Assembly: GCF_022808615.1 (NCBI RefSeq)
Contig: NZ_JAKZKS010000003.1
Coordinates: forward strand, 62,001-126,000
Reading direction: 5' to 3'
DNA: 64,000 nt
DNA from: Bacillus sp. FJAT-47783
GTDB taxonomy: Bacteria; Bacillota; Bacilli; Bacillales; Aeribacillaceae
Shown piece after piece: positions 1-11,100 of this stretch. Below the pieces are notes generated by a model. It saw only the letters and a list, made by a program, of their open reading frames with translations, made no database searches and was not told the DNA's origin. The translations under genes and the position numbers were made by a program. Position 1 is the stretch's first letter; every line of letters begins with the position of its first letter.

Positions 1-145
1 CCATTTGGTCTGAATCAACCTCAAAGCTAGCCATACGTTCTGCAATCTCTTCGTATGTTAAAACGCCTCGCTTTTTACCCAATTCTACAATTTGATCTTT
101 CACTTGATCTAAAGTAACCTCTGCATGGGTTTGTTTTTCAGCCAT
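1..145 (-). CDS. rpoD: RNA polymerase primary sigma factor SigA (RpoD), N-terminal fragment
   Basis: Only the first 48 codons are in the window; the gene runs off the left edge. The product is the housekeeping sigma factor that directs RNA polymerase to TTGACA/TATAAT promoters. The visible part starts [20 protein letters not shown] and contains the [16 protein letters not shown] stretch typical of sigma region 1.1, which keeps free sigma from binding DNA. The ATG is preceded by a strong GGAAGGAGGGG ribosome binding site. It follows dnaG by 48 bp in the conserved yqxD-dnaG-sigA operon, which couples primase and sigma supply. The identification rests on region 1.1 plus gene order, since the conserved core regions 2-4 lie outside the window. 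Confidence 0.93.
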   Translation of the reverse strand, partial: MAEKQTHAEVTLDQVKDQIVELGKKRGVLTYEEIAERMASFEVDSDQM

Positions 146-193
146 TGGATCCCCTCCTTCCAGACTCATACAGCTTTACATCTATCCAACGAG

Positions 194-1996
194 TTATTTG
201 CTCATTTTTAATTGAATAAGTTCCATAGCAATTTGTGCCGCTTTTACATAATCTTTTTGCCTCTCTGCTTCTCGCCTTTCTGCTTCCTTTTCCTTTAGGA
301 TGGTCATTTCTTTTTGTTTCGACACATGTGAAATATAATCCTTTATTTCCTGTTCATTAAATTCATTTGAAATATTCATCATGGCAATATCTGATACTAC
401 ACAACTAATTTGATCATTTGGAAGTTTACTTAAAAAGTGACTAATATCGGGTTCATGACCTTCTTCATAATAGGCATATAAGTACGTAGCAATGGCACGA
501 TGTTCCTCAATATTAAACTCCACTCCGATTTCATGTAATACGCGGTCTGCCACATCTCTATTACGAAGCATATGAGCAATGAGCATTCGTTCAGCATTAT
601 GAAAAGCTGGTAATAACGGGCGAGTTTGCGTACGTGGCTGCAATATTTGTGGTTCATCACGGTTCGTATTATGCGTTTTCCTTTTGCTAACAAGTTGTTT
701 CAATTGAGATTTTAAGGTCTCTCTTGATATCGAAAACTCATCTGCTAATTGACCAATGTAAAGCTCCTGCTCTACTTCATTTGATAGTAGGCTAAGTTCT
801 TTTATGACCTCTCCTATATACTTTAACCGATCAGATTCATCATGGAGGTTTTTCCCTCTGCGGTAATAGTGCATTTTGAATGCCATTAGTGCCACACTAG
901 CCCCTATTACATCATGACTAAACTTTTCAACGCCAAATTGATTGATGTAGTCATCAGGGTCATAGCCTTCAGGCATCATTGCAACCTTTACATGGCATCC
1001 CGACTGTTGTAATATTTTAGCTGCTTTAAAGGTAGCTTCAATTCCTGCAGAATCGGAATCATAGCAGATGACAGCCGTTTCAACATTTCGGCTAATAATT
1101 TTGGCATGCTCTTCAGTAAGCGATGTGCCCATTGTCGCAATTGAATGTTGAATACCGGCTTTAACGGCTGAAATTACATCAACAAACCCTTCAAATAAAA
1201 CAGCCTCTTGATTTTTTCGTATATGTAATCTTGCTTGATGAAAGTTATACAAGATTTTTCGCTTATTAAAGATTTTCGTTTCAGGACTGTTTAAATATTT
1301 CGGTTGGTCATCACCTTGTAGAACTCTTCCTGAAAAAGCAATCGTTTTTCCTTGATGGTTCTTGATCGGGAACATGATGCGATTTCGAAAACGATCGAAA
1401 AATGTTCCATCTTCCTTTTTAATCGCAATACCGGCTTTTTCTAAAAGGTCGGCATCAAATCCTCTTTTAATTAAAAATTTTGTTATAAAGCCCCAATTAT
1501 CCAAAGAATATCCAATTTCAAACTTGTGGATTAACTCTTCTGATAATCCTCTCGACAACAAATAATTTAATGCATGCTGACCTTCCTTTGTATTTACTAA
1601 CAAATGATGGTAAAATTTCTTTAATAACTCATATGCTTCGATCATTCGGTCTGCTTCGTTGTTTGAGTTAACGGGTGTGTCATGAACAGATAGCACCTCT
1701 TCAGGCAACGAAATGTTTGTTCGTTCTGCCAACTTCGCAACACTTTCTGTAAAGCTGAGGCCTTCTATTTGCATTAAAAAGGAAATAACATTTCCCCCAG
1801 CACCACAGCCGAAGCAATGGAATATTTGTTTATCTGGAGATACGGAAAATGAAGGTGTATTCTCTCCATGGAATGGACATAAGCCAAAATAGTTTCGTCC
1901 TTGTTTTTTTAGTTGGACATATTCGCCTACGACATCGACAATATCGGAAGATTTTTGTACATTCTCAACCACATCATCGGGAATTCTTTTTCCCAT
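194..1996 (-). CDS. dnaG: DNA primase DnaG
   Basis: Synthesises the RNA primers for lagging-strand replication and works with the DnaB-type helicase at the fork. The 600-residue length is normal for Bacillus DnaG. With the start used here, the CHC2-type zinc ligands fall at about C40, H43, C61 and C64 (CPFH, then CFGC). The Toprim catalytic core follows in the middle, with FEGFVDV (E-G-x-x-D) and YDSDSAG. The helicase-binding region is C-terminal. I chose the ATG at 1996 (MGKRIPDDVVENV) rather than an in-frame upstream start because GGAG lies 9 bases before it and the zinc ligands then match the family numbering. It lies between yqxD and sigA. Confidence 0.97.
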   Translation of the reverse strand: MGKRIPDDVVENVQKSSDIVDVVGEYVQLKKQGRNYFGLCPFHGENTPSFSVSPDKQIFHCFGCGAGGNVISFLMQIEGLSFTESVAKLAERTNISLPEEVLSVHDTPVNSNNEADRMIEAYELLKKFYHHLLVNTKEGQHALNYLLSRGLSEELIHKFEIGYSLDNWGFITKFLIKRGFDADLLEKAGIAIKKEDGTFFDRFRNRIMFPIKNHQGKTIAFSGRVLQGDDQPKYLNSPETKIFNKRKILYNFHQARLHIRKNQEAVLFEGFVDVISAVKAGIQHSIATMGTSLTEEHAKIISRNVETAVICYDSDSAGIEATFKAAKILQQSGCHVKVAMMPEGYDPDDYINQFGVEKFSHDVIGASVALMAFKMHYYRRGKNLHDESDRLKYIGEVIKELSLLSNEVEQELYIGQLADEFSISRETLKSQLKQLVSKRKTHNTNRDEPQILQPRTQTRPLLPAFHNAERMLIAHMLRNRDVADRVLHEIGVEFNIEEHRAIATYLYAYYEEGHEPDISHFLSKLPNDQISCVVSDIAMMNISNEFNEQEIKDYISHVSKQKEMTILKEKEAERREAERQKDYVKAAQIAMELIQLKMSK

Positions 1997-2033
1997 TGAA
2001 CACACTCCGTGAATAAGTATTCGTGAATTATTT

Positions 2034-2483
2034 TTATTCTCCTGCATGATTCGACAAAATTTTTTCTAAACTTTTGATAAACTGGAGACGATTCAATTCG
2101 GAGAAAGGCTTTGGTCCTTTCGTAAAGTGACCGCGCTTGCGTTCTTTTGCCGAAATATACCGAAGATATAAAGCTGTCTCTATCGTATCTTCTGAAAATA
2201 ATCTACCTTTTGGAGATAAAACTTTAACGAATTTTGTTAATAAGATGCTGGCAAGTCCAATATCATGGGTAATAACGATGTCACGCGCTCTCGTGTTGTT
2301 CATAATGAACATGTCAACCGATTCTTTTTCATTATCAACATATGTCCATGTTTCCTCCGGTTGATTTGTTGTTATATGAGCATAGGATGCTACATAATGT
2401 ACTGGAATATTGTAACGAGCAGCAACTGTCGAAATTTCCTTTTTAACAGGACAAGCATCTGCATCGACAAATATTTTCACCAT
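2034..2483 (-). CDS. yqxD: YaiI/YqxD (DUF188) family protein
   Basis: A 149-residue protein that begins MVKIFVDADACPVKKEI, the signature of the YaiI/YqxD family (DUF188). Conserved acidic residues in VDADACP and in ITHDIGLAS resemble PIN-like nuclease metal sites, but no activity is established for the family as far as I know, so the molecular function is unknown. The start codon has no strong AGGAGG; a GGAGAAATAAGAGAT purine run precedes it. In Bacillus this gene always precedes dnaG and sigA, and the same holds here with a 37-bp gap to dnaG, so it is probably co-transcribed with the replication and transcription genes. Confidence 0.9.
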   Translation of the reverse strand: MVKIFVDADACPVKKEISTVAARYNIPVHYVASYAHITTNQPEETWTYVDNEKESVDMFIMNNTRARDIVITHDIGLASILLTKFVKVLSPKGRLFSEDTIETALYLRYISAKERKRGHFTKGPKPFSELNRLQFIKSLEKILSNHAGE

Positions 2484-2667
2484 ATCTCTTATTTCTCCAT
2501 CACTTTGAAGATTCCTGCTATTATTTGAATAAAAGATAAGGAGTAGAGACTTTTTCTTTTATTAGAGCAGCAGGAGAATTGTCGAATAATCTTTTGCGTA
2601 ATTCTCTTGACAACTTACAATAAATAGTTTATTCGTATTTTTAAAAGTCTAAACCTAAAAAACGATA

Positions 2668-2697
2668 ATTTTATCACAATTTTTTATTATAATACAA
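2668..2697 (-). promoter_or_regulatory. Candidate sigma-A promoter for yqxD-dnaG-rpoD
   Basis: On the minus strand TTGTAT (2692-2697) is followed after 18 bases by TAAAAT (2668-2673), inside a very AT-rich gap of 437 bp (2484-2920) between yqfL and yqxD. The leader from here to the yqxD start would be about 180 nt. The -35 box is imperfect and other AT-rich hexamers are nearby, so this is a candidate only. Apart from this box and the hairpins at 2710-2799 I see nothing else in the gap. Confidence 0.35.
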
Positions 2698-2709
2698 CAT
2701 CCCTTTTTA

Positions 2710-2799
2710 CGCCACCGTTTTTTTAATCTTTTTCCATAATAAATACTCGGCATGGCCGAGTATTTAAACCCCATTCATATGACAACGAATGGGGTGGCG
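2710..2799 (-). other. Three-way-junction-like fold upstream of yqxD
   Basis: Three complementary pairs are nested here. CGCCACC (2710-2716) pairs with GGTGGCG (2793-2799) and encloses two hairpins: AAATACTCGGC (2741-2751) with GCCGAGTATTT (2755-2765), an exact 11-bp stem with a 3-base loop, and CCCCATTC (2769-2776) with GAATGGGG (2787-2794). The last stem shares two bases with the outer stem, so the two compete at their ends. It may contain the ccpN-yqfL terminator, but no good U tract follows any stem. Confidence 0.45.
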
Positions 2800-2920
2800 A
2801 CAGGACTGAAAAATTTATTGGTTCCATTAGTATATGCAAAATGGACCATATTCATTTCCGCATTTTTCTATCATTGAATACTACACTTAACTACTACACT
2901 TAACATGGTCATATAACACT

Positions 2921-3736
2921 TTACTTTATATGACCACTCATAATCGTTTGGATAATATTCGCCGTTTCTTCTACTGCTTTGTTCGATACGTCGATAACTT
3001 GGCAGCCAATTTTTTCTACAACCTTGTCAAAATAGTCAATTTCTTCTTTAATCCGATCAATGTTTGCATAGAAAGCTTGATCATTAAGTCCTAATGCTTT
3101 TAATCGCTCTTTCCGAATAAAGTTTAATTTTTCAGGGCTGATTTTTAACCCGATGCATTTTTTCGGTGAAACTTTAAATAATTCTTCTGGTGGATCTACT
3201 TCCGGTACGATCGGAACATTTGCTACTTTAAAGCGTTTTAACGCTAAATATTGTGACAATGGTGTTTTAGACGTTCTAGAAACACCTATTAAGATCATGT
3301 CCGCTTTCATAATCCCTCGCGGATCACGGCCATCATCATATTTCACCGCAAATTCAATCGCTTCCACTTTTTTGAAATAATCATCATCTAATTGTCTAAC
3401 ACGACCTGGTTCATACTTTGGTTTTATTTCATAAGCGGATTCCATCTTGTCAATAAGCGGCCCAATAATATCATGATAAACGACACCTTGTTTCGTTGCT
3501 TCTTCAATTAAATATTCGCGCAGCTCAGGAACAACAAGTGTAAAGCAAATAATGGCATTATCTAACTTAGCAAGTTGTATCACTTCTTTAATCGTCCCCG
3601 TATCTTCAACGTAAGGAATTCGCTTAACATTTGTATTATGAGCAGCACCATTAAATTGACTAATTGCGGCTTTTACGACTAAGTCAGCGGTTTCGCCTAC
3701 AGAGTCAGAAACAACATATAAAATCCGGTTACTCAA
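2921..3736 (-). CDS. yqfL: Pyruvate, water dikinase/PPDK regulatory protein (YqfL, DUF299)
   Basis: A member of the DUF299 family of bifunctional Ser/Thr kinase and pyrophosphorylases that switch pyruvate phosphate dikinase or PEP synthetase on and off. The body reads [14 protein letters not shown] near the N-terminus, FTLVVPE in the middle and the P-loop-like [14 protein letters not shown] around residue 150, all hallmarks of the family. About 271 residues is typical. I place the start at a TTG (3736), giving (M)[11 protein letters not shown], because a GGGGGG run lies 6 bases upstream; a longer frame to 3775 overlaps ccpN. In B. subtilis the gene is paired with ccpN, and it follows it here by 16 bp, consistent with a shared role in gluconeogenic carbon flow. 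Confidence 0.9.
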   Translation of the reverse strand: MSNRILYVVSDSVGETADLVVKAAISQFNGAAHNTNVKRIPYVEDTGTIKEVIQLAKLDNAIICFTLVVPELREYLIEEATKQGVVYHDIIGPLIDKMESAYEIKPKYEPGRVRQLDDDYFKKVEAIEFAVKYDDGRDPRGIMKADMILIGVSRTSKTPLSQYLALKRFKVANVPIVPEVDPPEELFKVSPKKCIGLKISPEKLNFIRKERLKALGLNDQAFYANIDRIKEEIDYFDKVVEKIGCQVIDVSNKAVEETANIIQTIMSGHIK

Positions 3737-3752
3737 TCTGATCCCCCCATCA

Positions 3753-4391
3753 CTAGATAATCTCATCTTCGACAAGAGCGACTAATATTTTAGTCATATT
3801 CGTTTTCGTAACACGACCAGTTACTTCAAGCCCCTCTTCCGTCTCTCTCACTACCGGTAATGCATCTATTTGCTTCTCAATTAATATTTTAGCAACATCA
3901 ATGATGAGATCATCTTTTTTGCATACGGTAATATTTGGCATTCTTGTCATAATGATGTGTACCGGAATAGATGATAAATCTTGTGTACCAATACTTGCTC
4001 TTAATAAATCTTTTCTTGATAATACACCGACTAATAAGGATTTGTCATCTACAACAATCAACGTTCCTACATCTTCTAAAAACATTGTACAAATCGCATC
4101 ATATACTGAAACATTTTCATGAACTACAACAGGAATGGATTGAAAATCTTTTATTTGAAGCTTCTTTAGTTTATCTGATAAAAGTTGAGTTCCAGACTTT
4201 CCAGTATAAAAATATCCAACTCGTGGACGAGCTTCTAAATACCCCGCCATCGTTAAGATTGCTAAATCTGGACGTAAAGTTGCTCTTGTTAAATTTAATT
4301 GATCAGCAATATGTTCCCCTGTTATCGGACCGTTTTCTTTCACGATTTGCAAAATTTGTTCTTGACGCTTATTTAGTTCTATTGTTCTCAC
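3753..4391 (-). CDS. ccpN: Transcriptional repressor CcpN (HTH plus CBS pair)
   Basis: Represses gluconeogenic genes (gapB and pckA in B. subtilis) when glycolytic substrates are present. The first 60 residues form a helix-turn-helix ([23 protein letters not shown], then [13 protein letters not shown]). Two CBS motifs follow: one around [21 protein letters not shown] and the second around [16 protein letters not shown]. These bind adenine nucleotides in relatives. About 212 residues matches CcpN. The start is uncertain: I use a GTG at 4391 because it aligns with the usual N-terminus (TIELNKRQE), though the AAGGTG upstream is very close, and an in-frame TTG at 4436 is also possible. It precedes yqfL. 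Confidence 0.88.
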   Translation of the reverse strand: MRTIELNKRQEQILQIVKENGPITGEHIADQLNLTRATLRPDLAILTMAGYLEARPRVGYFYTGKSGTQLLSDKLKKLQIKDFQSIPVVVHENVSVYDAICTMFLEDVGTLIVVDDKSLLVGVLSRKDLLRASIGTQDLSSIPVHIIMTRMPNITVCKKDDLIIDVAKILIEKQIDALPVVRETEEGLEVTGRVTKTNMTKILVALVEDEII

Positions 4392-4546
4392 CACCTTAGC
4401 ATGAATCACAAGTTCAAAATAAGATTCAAATTTCAAATAGGCTATACTATATAAAAATATTATATACTATTTCTTCAGGTTGACTAGTGAAAAAAGCTAA
4501 ATGTAGTAACAATAAGACCTATTAAATGAATTTTTCAAAAAACAAT

Positions 4547-4574
4547 GACGATTATCCGATAGAGGATAATCGTC
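4547..4574 (-). terminator. Rho-independent terminator after glyS
   Basis: GACGATTATCC (4547-4557) pairs with GGATAATCGTC (4564-4574), an exact 11-bp stem. On the minus strand a T-rich tail (CATTGTTTTTT) follows. It ends the glyQS transcript 18 bp after the glyS stop. Confidence 0.85.
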
Positions 4575-4591
4575 TTTTTTGATGAATATAT

Positions 4592-6649
4592 TTATTTTAC
4601 GATAATCGTGTTCAAGTTGGCAAAAGATGTGAGGATTGCTGCTAATTGAGCCATTTGTGCTAAACGGTTTTGACGAATAGCCGGATCCTCTGCCATGACC
4701 ATAATCTCATCAAAATATTGATTAATGACATCTTTTAACATTTTTAATTGCTCAAAAGCACGTCCAAATTCGCCATTTAAAGCTAGGGGCTTATAGTGCT
4801 CATGTAATTGTAAGTATGATTTGTATAACGAGTGCTCTTCATCCTTTTGGAAAAGGGAAGGATTTATTTCTTGACACTCACCTTTTTTCGAAATGTTGAT
4901 TACTCGAGATAAAGCTTCTACCACTTCTTTAAATTCTTCTTTTTGAAGCTCTATTTCAAGCACTTTTGCTCTTTCCACATATGCATTCACTTCATGGTAA
5001 GAAGAGTCTAACACGGCATCAATTACATCATAACGAATGCCTTCTGCTTGAAGTACATGTTTTACACGCATTTGGAAGAAGGATAACAAGTTCTCACGTA
5101 ATGTTTCGCCTTCGTTAAATGGCTCTATCGCCAATTCAAATAACTCTTCTAAAGGAATACGCCATTTTTTTGCTATTAACGTTTGTACAATACCACTTGC
5201 TTGTCTACGCAATGCATATGGATCTTGAGAACCTGATGGGATCTTTCCAATTGAGAAGAACCCTGCAATCGTATCAAGTTTATCAGCCAAACCTACAATG
5301 GCACCAATTGTAGATGTTGGAGCCTCATCTTCAGCATGTCTTGGCATGTAGTGTTCGTTAATAGCCACAGCTACTTCTTCAGATTCCCCTTTAATACGAG
5401 CATATTTTTCACCCATGATACCTTGAAGCTCAGGAAATTCATACACAAGTTGAGTAACTAAATCGAACTTCGAAATAGCAGCAGCACGTTCAACATAAAC
5501 CATTTCTTGATCGGATAAATGAAGTCTATTAGCTAGCTTTTTTGCAAGCTTTATGATGCGCTCTACTTTCTCACCAACCGTACCAAGTTCTTCATGAAAA
5601 ACGATTTTATTTAGCTTTTGTAATGCATCGTTAATGGATAATTTTTGATCTTCTTCATAGAAGAAGTTTGCATCTGAAAGTCGTGCACGGAGTACTTTCT
5701 CATTTCCTCTTGCAACATTTTCCAAATGGTCGGCATTACCATTTCTAACGGTAATAAAATACGGTAATAGCGTTCCATTTTCATCTTTAACAGGGAAATA
5801 ACGCTGGTGCTCACGCATTGTTGTAATCAGCACTTCTTCAGGAAGATTTAAGTAATCTTCTTCAAACGTTCCATGTAACGCTGTCGGATATTCAACAAGA
5901 TTTGTAACTTCTTCTAATAAATCTTCGTCGACTGGGATAACCCATTTTTTCTCTTCTTCAATCGCTTTTATTTGCTCTCGTATTACTTGCTTTCGTTTAT
6001 CAGAATCTGCTAAAACGTATTGATCAAGAAGCACTTGTTCATACATTAAAGGTTTAGATACCACTGCTTTGTCACCGATAAAACGATGTCCATATGTGAC
6101 ATTACTCGTTTCGATATCGGTAATGTCAAATGGAATGACTTCCTTACCAAACATAACAAGAAGCCATTGAATCGGTCTTGCATAACGGAGATCGTAGCTT
6201 CCCCAGCGCATATTTTTTGGGAATGTTAATCCTTCGATTAACGATTTTAGTCCTTTTAGTAATTCTTTCGTTTCTTGACCTTTAATGAATTTTTCAACGA
6301 ATGCATATTCAACACCGTTTACTTCTTTAAAGTAAATATCTTCAACAGATGCTCCTTGTCCTCTAGAAAAACCGATGGCTGCTTTGGACCAATTTCCGTT
6401 ATCATCTAGCGCAATTTTTTTTGCAGGACCTTTCGCTTCTTCTTGAATATCTTGTTGCTTCTCGTCAACGTTTGTTACTAACACTGTTAAACGGCGAGGT
6501 GTGGAGTATTTTTTTACTTCTCCGTGTGAAATATTATGCTCTCTCATCCATTTTGCTACTTTTTCGGCAAACTGATTAATTGCGTCTGTGACAAACCTTG
6601 CTGGCATTTCTTCAAGACCAATTTCAATTAATAGATCACGTTTATTCAT
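4592..6649 (-). CDS. glyS: Glycyl-tRNA synthetase beta subunit
   Basis: Beta chain of the alpha2-beta2 bacterial glycyl-tRNA synthetase; it carries the tRNA-binding parts, while the alpha chain holds the amino-acid active site. The 685-residue product begins [20 protein letters not shown], the family signature, and contains [15 protein letters not shown] and [13 protein letters not shown] motifs. The C-terminal 150 residues resemble an anticodon-binding domain, ending in [21 protein letters not shown]-like sequence. The ATG has GGAGG 9 bases upstream and overlaps the end of glyQ by 8 bp, which suggests translational coupling to keep the subunits equal. Confidence 0.97.
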   Translation of the reverse strand: MNKRDLLIEIGLEEMPARFVTDAINQFAEKVAKWMREHNISHGEVKKYSTPRRLTVLVTNVDEKQQDIQEEAKGPAKKIALDDNGNWSKAAIGFSRGQGASVEDIYFKEVNGVEYAFVEKFIKGQETKELLKGLKSLIEGLTFPKNMRWGSYDLRYARPIQWLLVMFGKEVIPFDITDIETSNVTYGHRFIGDKAVVSKPLMYEQVLLDQYVLADSDKRKQVIREQIKAIEEEKKWVIPVDEDLLEEVTNLVEYPTALHGTFEEDYLNLPEEVLITTMREHQRYFPVKDENGTLLPYFITVRNGNADHLENVARGNEKVLRARLSDANFFYEEDQKLSINDALQKLNKIVFHEELGTVGEKVERIIKLAKKLANRLHLSDQEMVYVERAAAISKFDLVTQLVYEFPELQGIMGEKYARIKGESEEVAVAINEHYMPRHAEDEAPTSTIGAIVGLADKLDTIAGFFSIGKIPSGSQDPYALRRQASGIVQTLIAKKWRIPLEELFELAIEPFNEGETLRENLLSFFQMRVKHVLQAEGIRYDVIDAVLDSSYHEVNAYVERAKVLEIELQKEEFKEVVEALSRVINISKKGECQEINPSLFQKDEEHSLYKSYLQLHEHYKPLALNGEFGRAFEQLKMLKDVINQYFDEIMVMAEDPAIRQNRLAQMAQLAAILTSFANLNTIIVK

Positions 6650-7532
6650 CCCTGTTCGCCTCCTTTTCCTTTAAAATTGGGAATCCTAATTTTTCACGTT
6701 CTTCATAAAAGGTTTTCGCAACTTTTCTCGCTAAATTACGAACTCTTCCGATATATCCTGTTCTTTCTGTAACGGAAATCGCTCCTTTTGCATCCAATTG
6801 GTTAAACGTGTGGGAACACTTTAATACATAATCGTACGCCGGATGGACTAAGCCTTCATCCATTTGACGATGTGCTTCTTTTTCATAAATGTTAAATAAT
6901 TGAAACAACATGTCTGTATCTGATGTTTCGAATGTATATTTCGAATGCTCATATTCTGGCATTAAGAAAATATCTCTTACCGTAAATCCTTTTGTCCACT
7001 CTAAATCAAACACATTTTCTTTATCTTGAATATAGGAAGCAAGTCGCTCAATTCCGTATGTAATTTCTACAGAAACCGGTTTGCACTCTAAACCGCCTAC
7101 TTGTTGGAAATACGTGAATTGGGTAATTTCCATTCCGTCTAACCAAACTTCCCATCCAAGACCAGCAGCTCCAAGTGTTGGTGCTTCCCAATTGTCCTCA
7201 ACGAAACGAATGTCATGCTTTAATGGATCAATTCCAAGGGCTCGTAATGAATCTAAATATAGTTCTTGAATGTTCGTTGGCGATGGTTTCATAATAACTT
7301 GAAATTGATGATGCTGGTAAAGGCGGTTTGGGTTTTCTCCATACCGACCATCTACAGGTCTCCTTGACGGTTCAACGTATGCAACATTCCATGGTTCAGG
7401 TCCGATGCTCCGTAAAAACGTATAAGGACTCATCGTTCCTGCCCCTTTTTCCACATCGTACGCTTGCATTAAAATACATCCTTGATCTGACCAATGTTTT
7501 TGCAACGTTAAAATCATTTCTTGAATATTCAT
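6642..7532 (-). CDS. glyQ: Glycyl-tRNA synthetase alpha subunit
   Basis: Catalytic alpha chain that activates glycine and transfers it to tRNA-Gly. It begins [20 protein letters not shown] and contains [29 protein letters not shown] and [17 protein letters not shown], diagnostic of this class II subunit. The 296-residue length is standard. I use the ATG at 7532, placed 10 bases after GGAGGTG; an in-frame ATG at 7550 would put the ribosome binding site inside the gene. Expression is controlled by the T-box leader immediately upstream, so uncharged tRNA-Gly induces it. It is followed directly by glyS. Confidence 0.97.
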   Translation of the reverse strand: MNIQEMILTLQKHWSDQGCILMQAYDVEKGAGTMSPYTFLRSIGPEPWNVAYVEPSRRPVDGRYGENPNRLYQHHQFQVIMKPSPTNIQELYLDSLRALGIDPLKHDIRFVEDNWEAPTLGAAGLGWEVWLDGMEITQFTYFQQVGGLECKPVSVEITYGIERLASYIQDKENVFDLEWTKGFTVRDIFLMPEYEHSKYTFETSDTDMLFQLFNIYEKEAHRQMDEGLVHPAYDYVLKCSHTFNQLDAKGAISVTERTGYIGRVRNLARKVAKTFYEEREKLGFPILKEKEANRDE

Positions 7533-7564
7533 GATATAAAACACCTCCATTTAAAATAACGTAC

Positions 7565-7795
7565 GAAAAAAGAAAAACTCTCGTCCCTATGCGTCATGTC
7601 GCATAGGGACGAGAGTAACTCGCGGTTCCACCCTATTTGCTAACGTAAATAAATACGTCAGCCTCTTTTCAAAACATATTGCTCCAGAACGCCCTTCCTC
7701 ACGAACCATACCTTAGCTCACACCATCCTAAGGTCGCTTTTTATGGTGAACGTAAGTACTCCTTTCCTTCAAAGCAATATCATAATATGTAGTTA
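7565..7795 (-). promoter_or_regulatory. Glycine T-box riboswitch (glyQS leader)
   Basis: The minus-strand leader has all parts of a T-box. Stem I runs from about 7770, with the AAGGAGTACTTACG start, the GCGACCTTAGGATGGTG segment and the specifier loop GGAAGGGCGTTCTGG. By alignment to known glyQS leaders the specifier codon is GGC (complement of 7691-7693), i.e. glycine. The T-box bulge TGGAACCGCG is the complement of 7621-7630. A 16-bp terminator stem at 7577-7616 is followed by a U tract. Binding of uncharged tRNA-Gly should favour the antiterminator and allow glyQS transcription. Confidence 0.97.
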
Positions 7796-7800
7796 ATTGA

Positions 7801-7829
7801 ATAGTATAGAAAAAAGAAACGGTTGTCAA
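7801..7829 (-). promoter_or_regulatory. Sigma-A promoter of the glyQS T-box transcript
   Basis: TTGACA (7824-7829) is followed after 17 bases by TACTAT (7801-7806) on the minus strand. Transcription would begin near 7795, just before T-box stem I. The -35 is consensus and the spacing ideal. Confidence 0.75.
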
Positions 7830-7838
7830 TATTATCTT

Positions 7839-8591
7839 CTACAACTTATCGCGTATTTTGTCAAGTTGATCTAAAAATCTTTTTGATTTAATAACGAGCC
7901 CGGAATATTCACGGTAATACTCATCAATCACCCATTTTAATTCCTTTTTCGTTTCTTCCTTGACGGAAACTTGCCCAAGGCGCGACAAGTCTAAATAATA
8001 AAAAACGCGTAATAACTTTACAACAGTCGGTGATATGTTTAATCGGTATGCATCATGATTAAAACAACGGTGGCAAATAAACCCGTTCTCTCGAATGGAG
8101 AAATGAAAAGCCCCTTCTTTTCCTCCACATACAACACATTCATTTAAATTCGGATACAGGCCTAAAACATTTAGCATTTTCATTTCAAAAATATATCTTA
8201 ATATATCAGGATCCGTACCCTCTGATAAACGATGTAATGTTTGAAAAAGAAGCTCAAATAAAAATGGATTCGGCTGATTATTTTCAGTCCCTTTATCGAG
8301 TAACTCGGTTAAATACGATGCATAGGCCGTTAAAAATATATCTTCACGAATCAACCTCATCGAATTCGTCGTTTCACCTTGCTGCAGGCTTCCTAATCCA
8401 GATGATTTTTGAAAGAGAAAGGTTCCGTACGTAAAAAGTTGGGTAACAGCTGCGAGGCGACTGTTTGGCTTTTTCGCCCCTCTTGCCATTACCCCTACTT
8501 TTCCGCTTTCTCGCGTATATATTGTCACAATTTTATTTGATTCGCCATAATCCGTTGTACGAATTACAATTCCTTCACATTTATAAAGCAA
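7839..8591 (-). CDS. recO: DNA repair protein RecO
   Basis: Recombination mediator that, with RecR and RecF, loads RecA onto SSB-coated single-stranded DNA. The N-terminal OB-fold region begins [20 protein letters not shown], and the zinc module is visible as CVVCGG and CHRC around residues 150-180. The 250-residue length is typical. The start is a TTG at 8591 with GGTGA 6 bases upstream; the ATG at 8595 is out of frame. It follows yqzL by 29 bp and ends just before the glyQS promoter, as in other Bacillus genomes. Confidence 0.95.
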   Translation of the reverse strand: MLYKCEGIVIRTTDYGESNKIVTIYTRESGKVGVMARGAKKPNSRLAAVTQLFTYGTFLFQKSSGLGSLQQGETTNSMRLIREDIFLTAYASYLTELLDKGTENNQPNPFLFELLFQTLHRLSEGTDPDILRYIFEMKMLNVLGLYPNLNECVVCGGKEGAFHFSIRENGFICHRCFNHDAYRLNISPTVVKLLRVFYYLDLSRLGQVSVKEETKKELKWVIDEYYREYSGLVIKSKRFLDQLDKIRDKL

Positions 8592-8620
8592 ACATGTTCA
8601 CCATCCAACTGGATATAGCA

Positions 8621-8764
8621 CTAGGATACAGGAAAGTCTAACTCCATTAATTCATCCTCTTCCGTTTCAATTCCTTCTACCTTCTCTTTTTCAAGCTCTT
8701 TAAACAGAAGGTACGTATCAATACTTCCGGTGTGAGCAAAAAATTTCCAGGTGAAATCTAACAT
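8621..8764 (-). CDS. yqzL: YqzL family small protein
   Basis: A 47-residue reading frame that begins MLDFTWKFFAHTGSIDTYLL, continues with a charged helix (FKELEKEKVEG) and ends with an acidic tail (ELDFPVS). Length, opening and position between era and recO match B. subtilis YqzL, a conserved small protein of unknown function. GGAAGGTGG lies upstream of the ATG at a suitable distance. It is easily missed because of its size. Confidence 0.88.
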   Translation of the reverse strand: MLDFTWKFFAHTGSIDTYLLFKELEKEKVEGIETEEDELMELDFPVS

Positions 8765-8867
8765 GTTGAAACCACCTTCCTCATTAAGAGTAGAAGCCAT
8801 ATCCTCTTACGTGTTATGTTGACCACTATGTTCTTTTTCATGTCACACAGATTTTGCTAAATTCAAT

Positions 8868-10188
<1,321 letters not shown>

Positions 10189-10262
10189 CTAGCAGCCTCT
10201 ACTCCTATTTTACATGAAATCGGATTAAAATTCCAACCTATATTATCAGAAAATTAAAACTA

Positions 10263-10646
10263 TTACAAGAAAGTTAATTTCGGTAAGAAGATGCATAAGC
10301 CGATAATGACCGAAACGACCGCAAAAACAAAAACAGCCGCAGCTCCTGCATCTTTTGCCTTTTTCGCAAGCGGGTGATGTTGTTGCGTTACTAAATCGAC
10401 AACACGTTCAATCGCCGTATTCATTAACTCTAAAGCCAACATCCCACCAATAAGAAAAACGATCATCATCCATTCAAATAAACGAATATGAAAATAAATT
10501 CCAGCCATAATCACGATGACAGTTGCAAGAAGATGAAATCTAAAATTCACTTCTGATTTTATCGTTGCAACGATCCCATGCCATGCAAATCGAAAACTAT
10601 GCACGAATCGCTTAAAGTTTGATTTAAATGGATCGATGGAGGCCAT
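10263..10646 (-). CDS. dgkA: Undecaprenol kinase / diacylglycerol kinase family protein DgkA
   Basis: Integral membrane kinase; the Gram-positive members phosphorylate undecaprenol to feed the lipid carrier pool for cell-wall synthesis. The 127-residue product has three membrane segments (about 37-55, 58-75 and 100-122) and the family signature [13 protein letters not shown], containing the catalytic Glu and Asn. A short amphipathic N-terminus precedes the first segment. The start overlaps the end of ybeY by 23 bp, and an intergenic gap of 98 bp separates it from cdd. Substrate assignment is from family knowledge, not from the sequence alone. Confidence 0.94.
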   Translation of the reverse strand: MASIDPFKSNFKRFVHSFRFAWHGIVATIKSEVNFRFHLLATVIVIMAGIYFHIRLFEWMMIVFLIGGMLALELMNTAIERVVDLVTQQHHPLAKKAKDAGAAAVFVFAVVSVIIGLCIFLPKLTFL

Positions 10647-11100
10647 ATTTCTCTAATAGTTCCTTCTGCTTTGAAAACATTACTTTCTCTTCTTCTTCTG
10701 TCATGTGATCATAGCCTAGTAAATGCAAAAATCCATGCAATGCTAAAAACCCTAGTTCACGAATAAAAGAATGGCCATACTCTTCTGCTTGCTCTTTCGC
10801 CTTTTCCACGGAAATAATAATATCGCCGAGTGTAACGGGTAAGTTTTCTCCTTGAATGGCCACTTCCCCTTCTCCCATTTCTTCCATGGCAAATGAAATA
10901 ACATCTGTTGGTTGATCTTTCCCTCGATACTCTCGATTTATTTGCCTAATTTCTTCATTTGTCACGATGGTTATAGACAGTTCAGCACCTGACTGTACGT
11001 TTTCTTCTTCGGCTGCAAATTCAAGAAGAAGTTCAATTTTGTTCTGCTCCTCTTCTGTTAATACACCCGTCTCATCAACAAAGTCCATCATCAATCTCAT
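10624..11100 (-). CDS. ybeY: Endoribonuclease / rRNA maturation factor YbeY
   Basis: Zinc-dependent factor required for 16S rRNA 3'-end maturation and ribosome quality control. The signature [11 protein letters not shown] (H-x3-H-x5-H) near residue 127 supplies the three zinc-binding histidines. The upstream sequence [10 protein letters not shown] is another conserved YbeY block. The 158-residue length is normal. The ATG overlaps the end of pgpH by 4 bp (ATGA type), and the 3' end overlaps dgkA. It is close to era, its partner in the same process. Confidence 0.96.
   Translation of the reverse strand: MRLMMDFVDETGVLTEEEQNKIELLLEFAAEEENVQSGAELSITIVTNEEIRQINREYRGKDQPTDVISFAMEEMGEGEVAIQGENLPVTLGDIIISVEKAKEQAEEYGHSFIRELGFLALHGFLHLLGYDHMTEEEEKVMFSKQKELLEKYGLHRSI

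Noticed and set aside
3971-4399. 142-codon plus-strand frame antisense to ccpN
   Set aside because: Shadow of ccpN; Leu-rich by reflection and without start signals.
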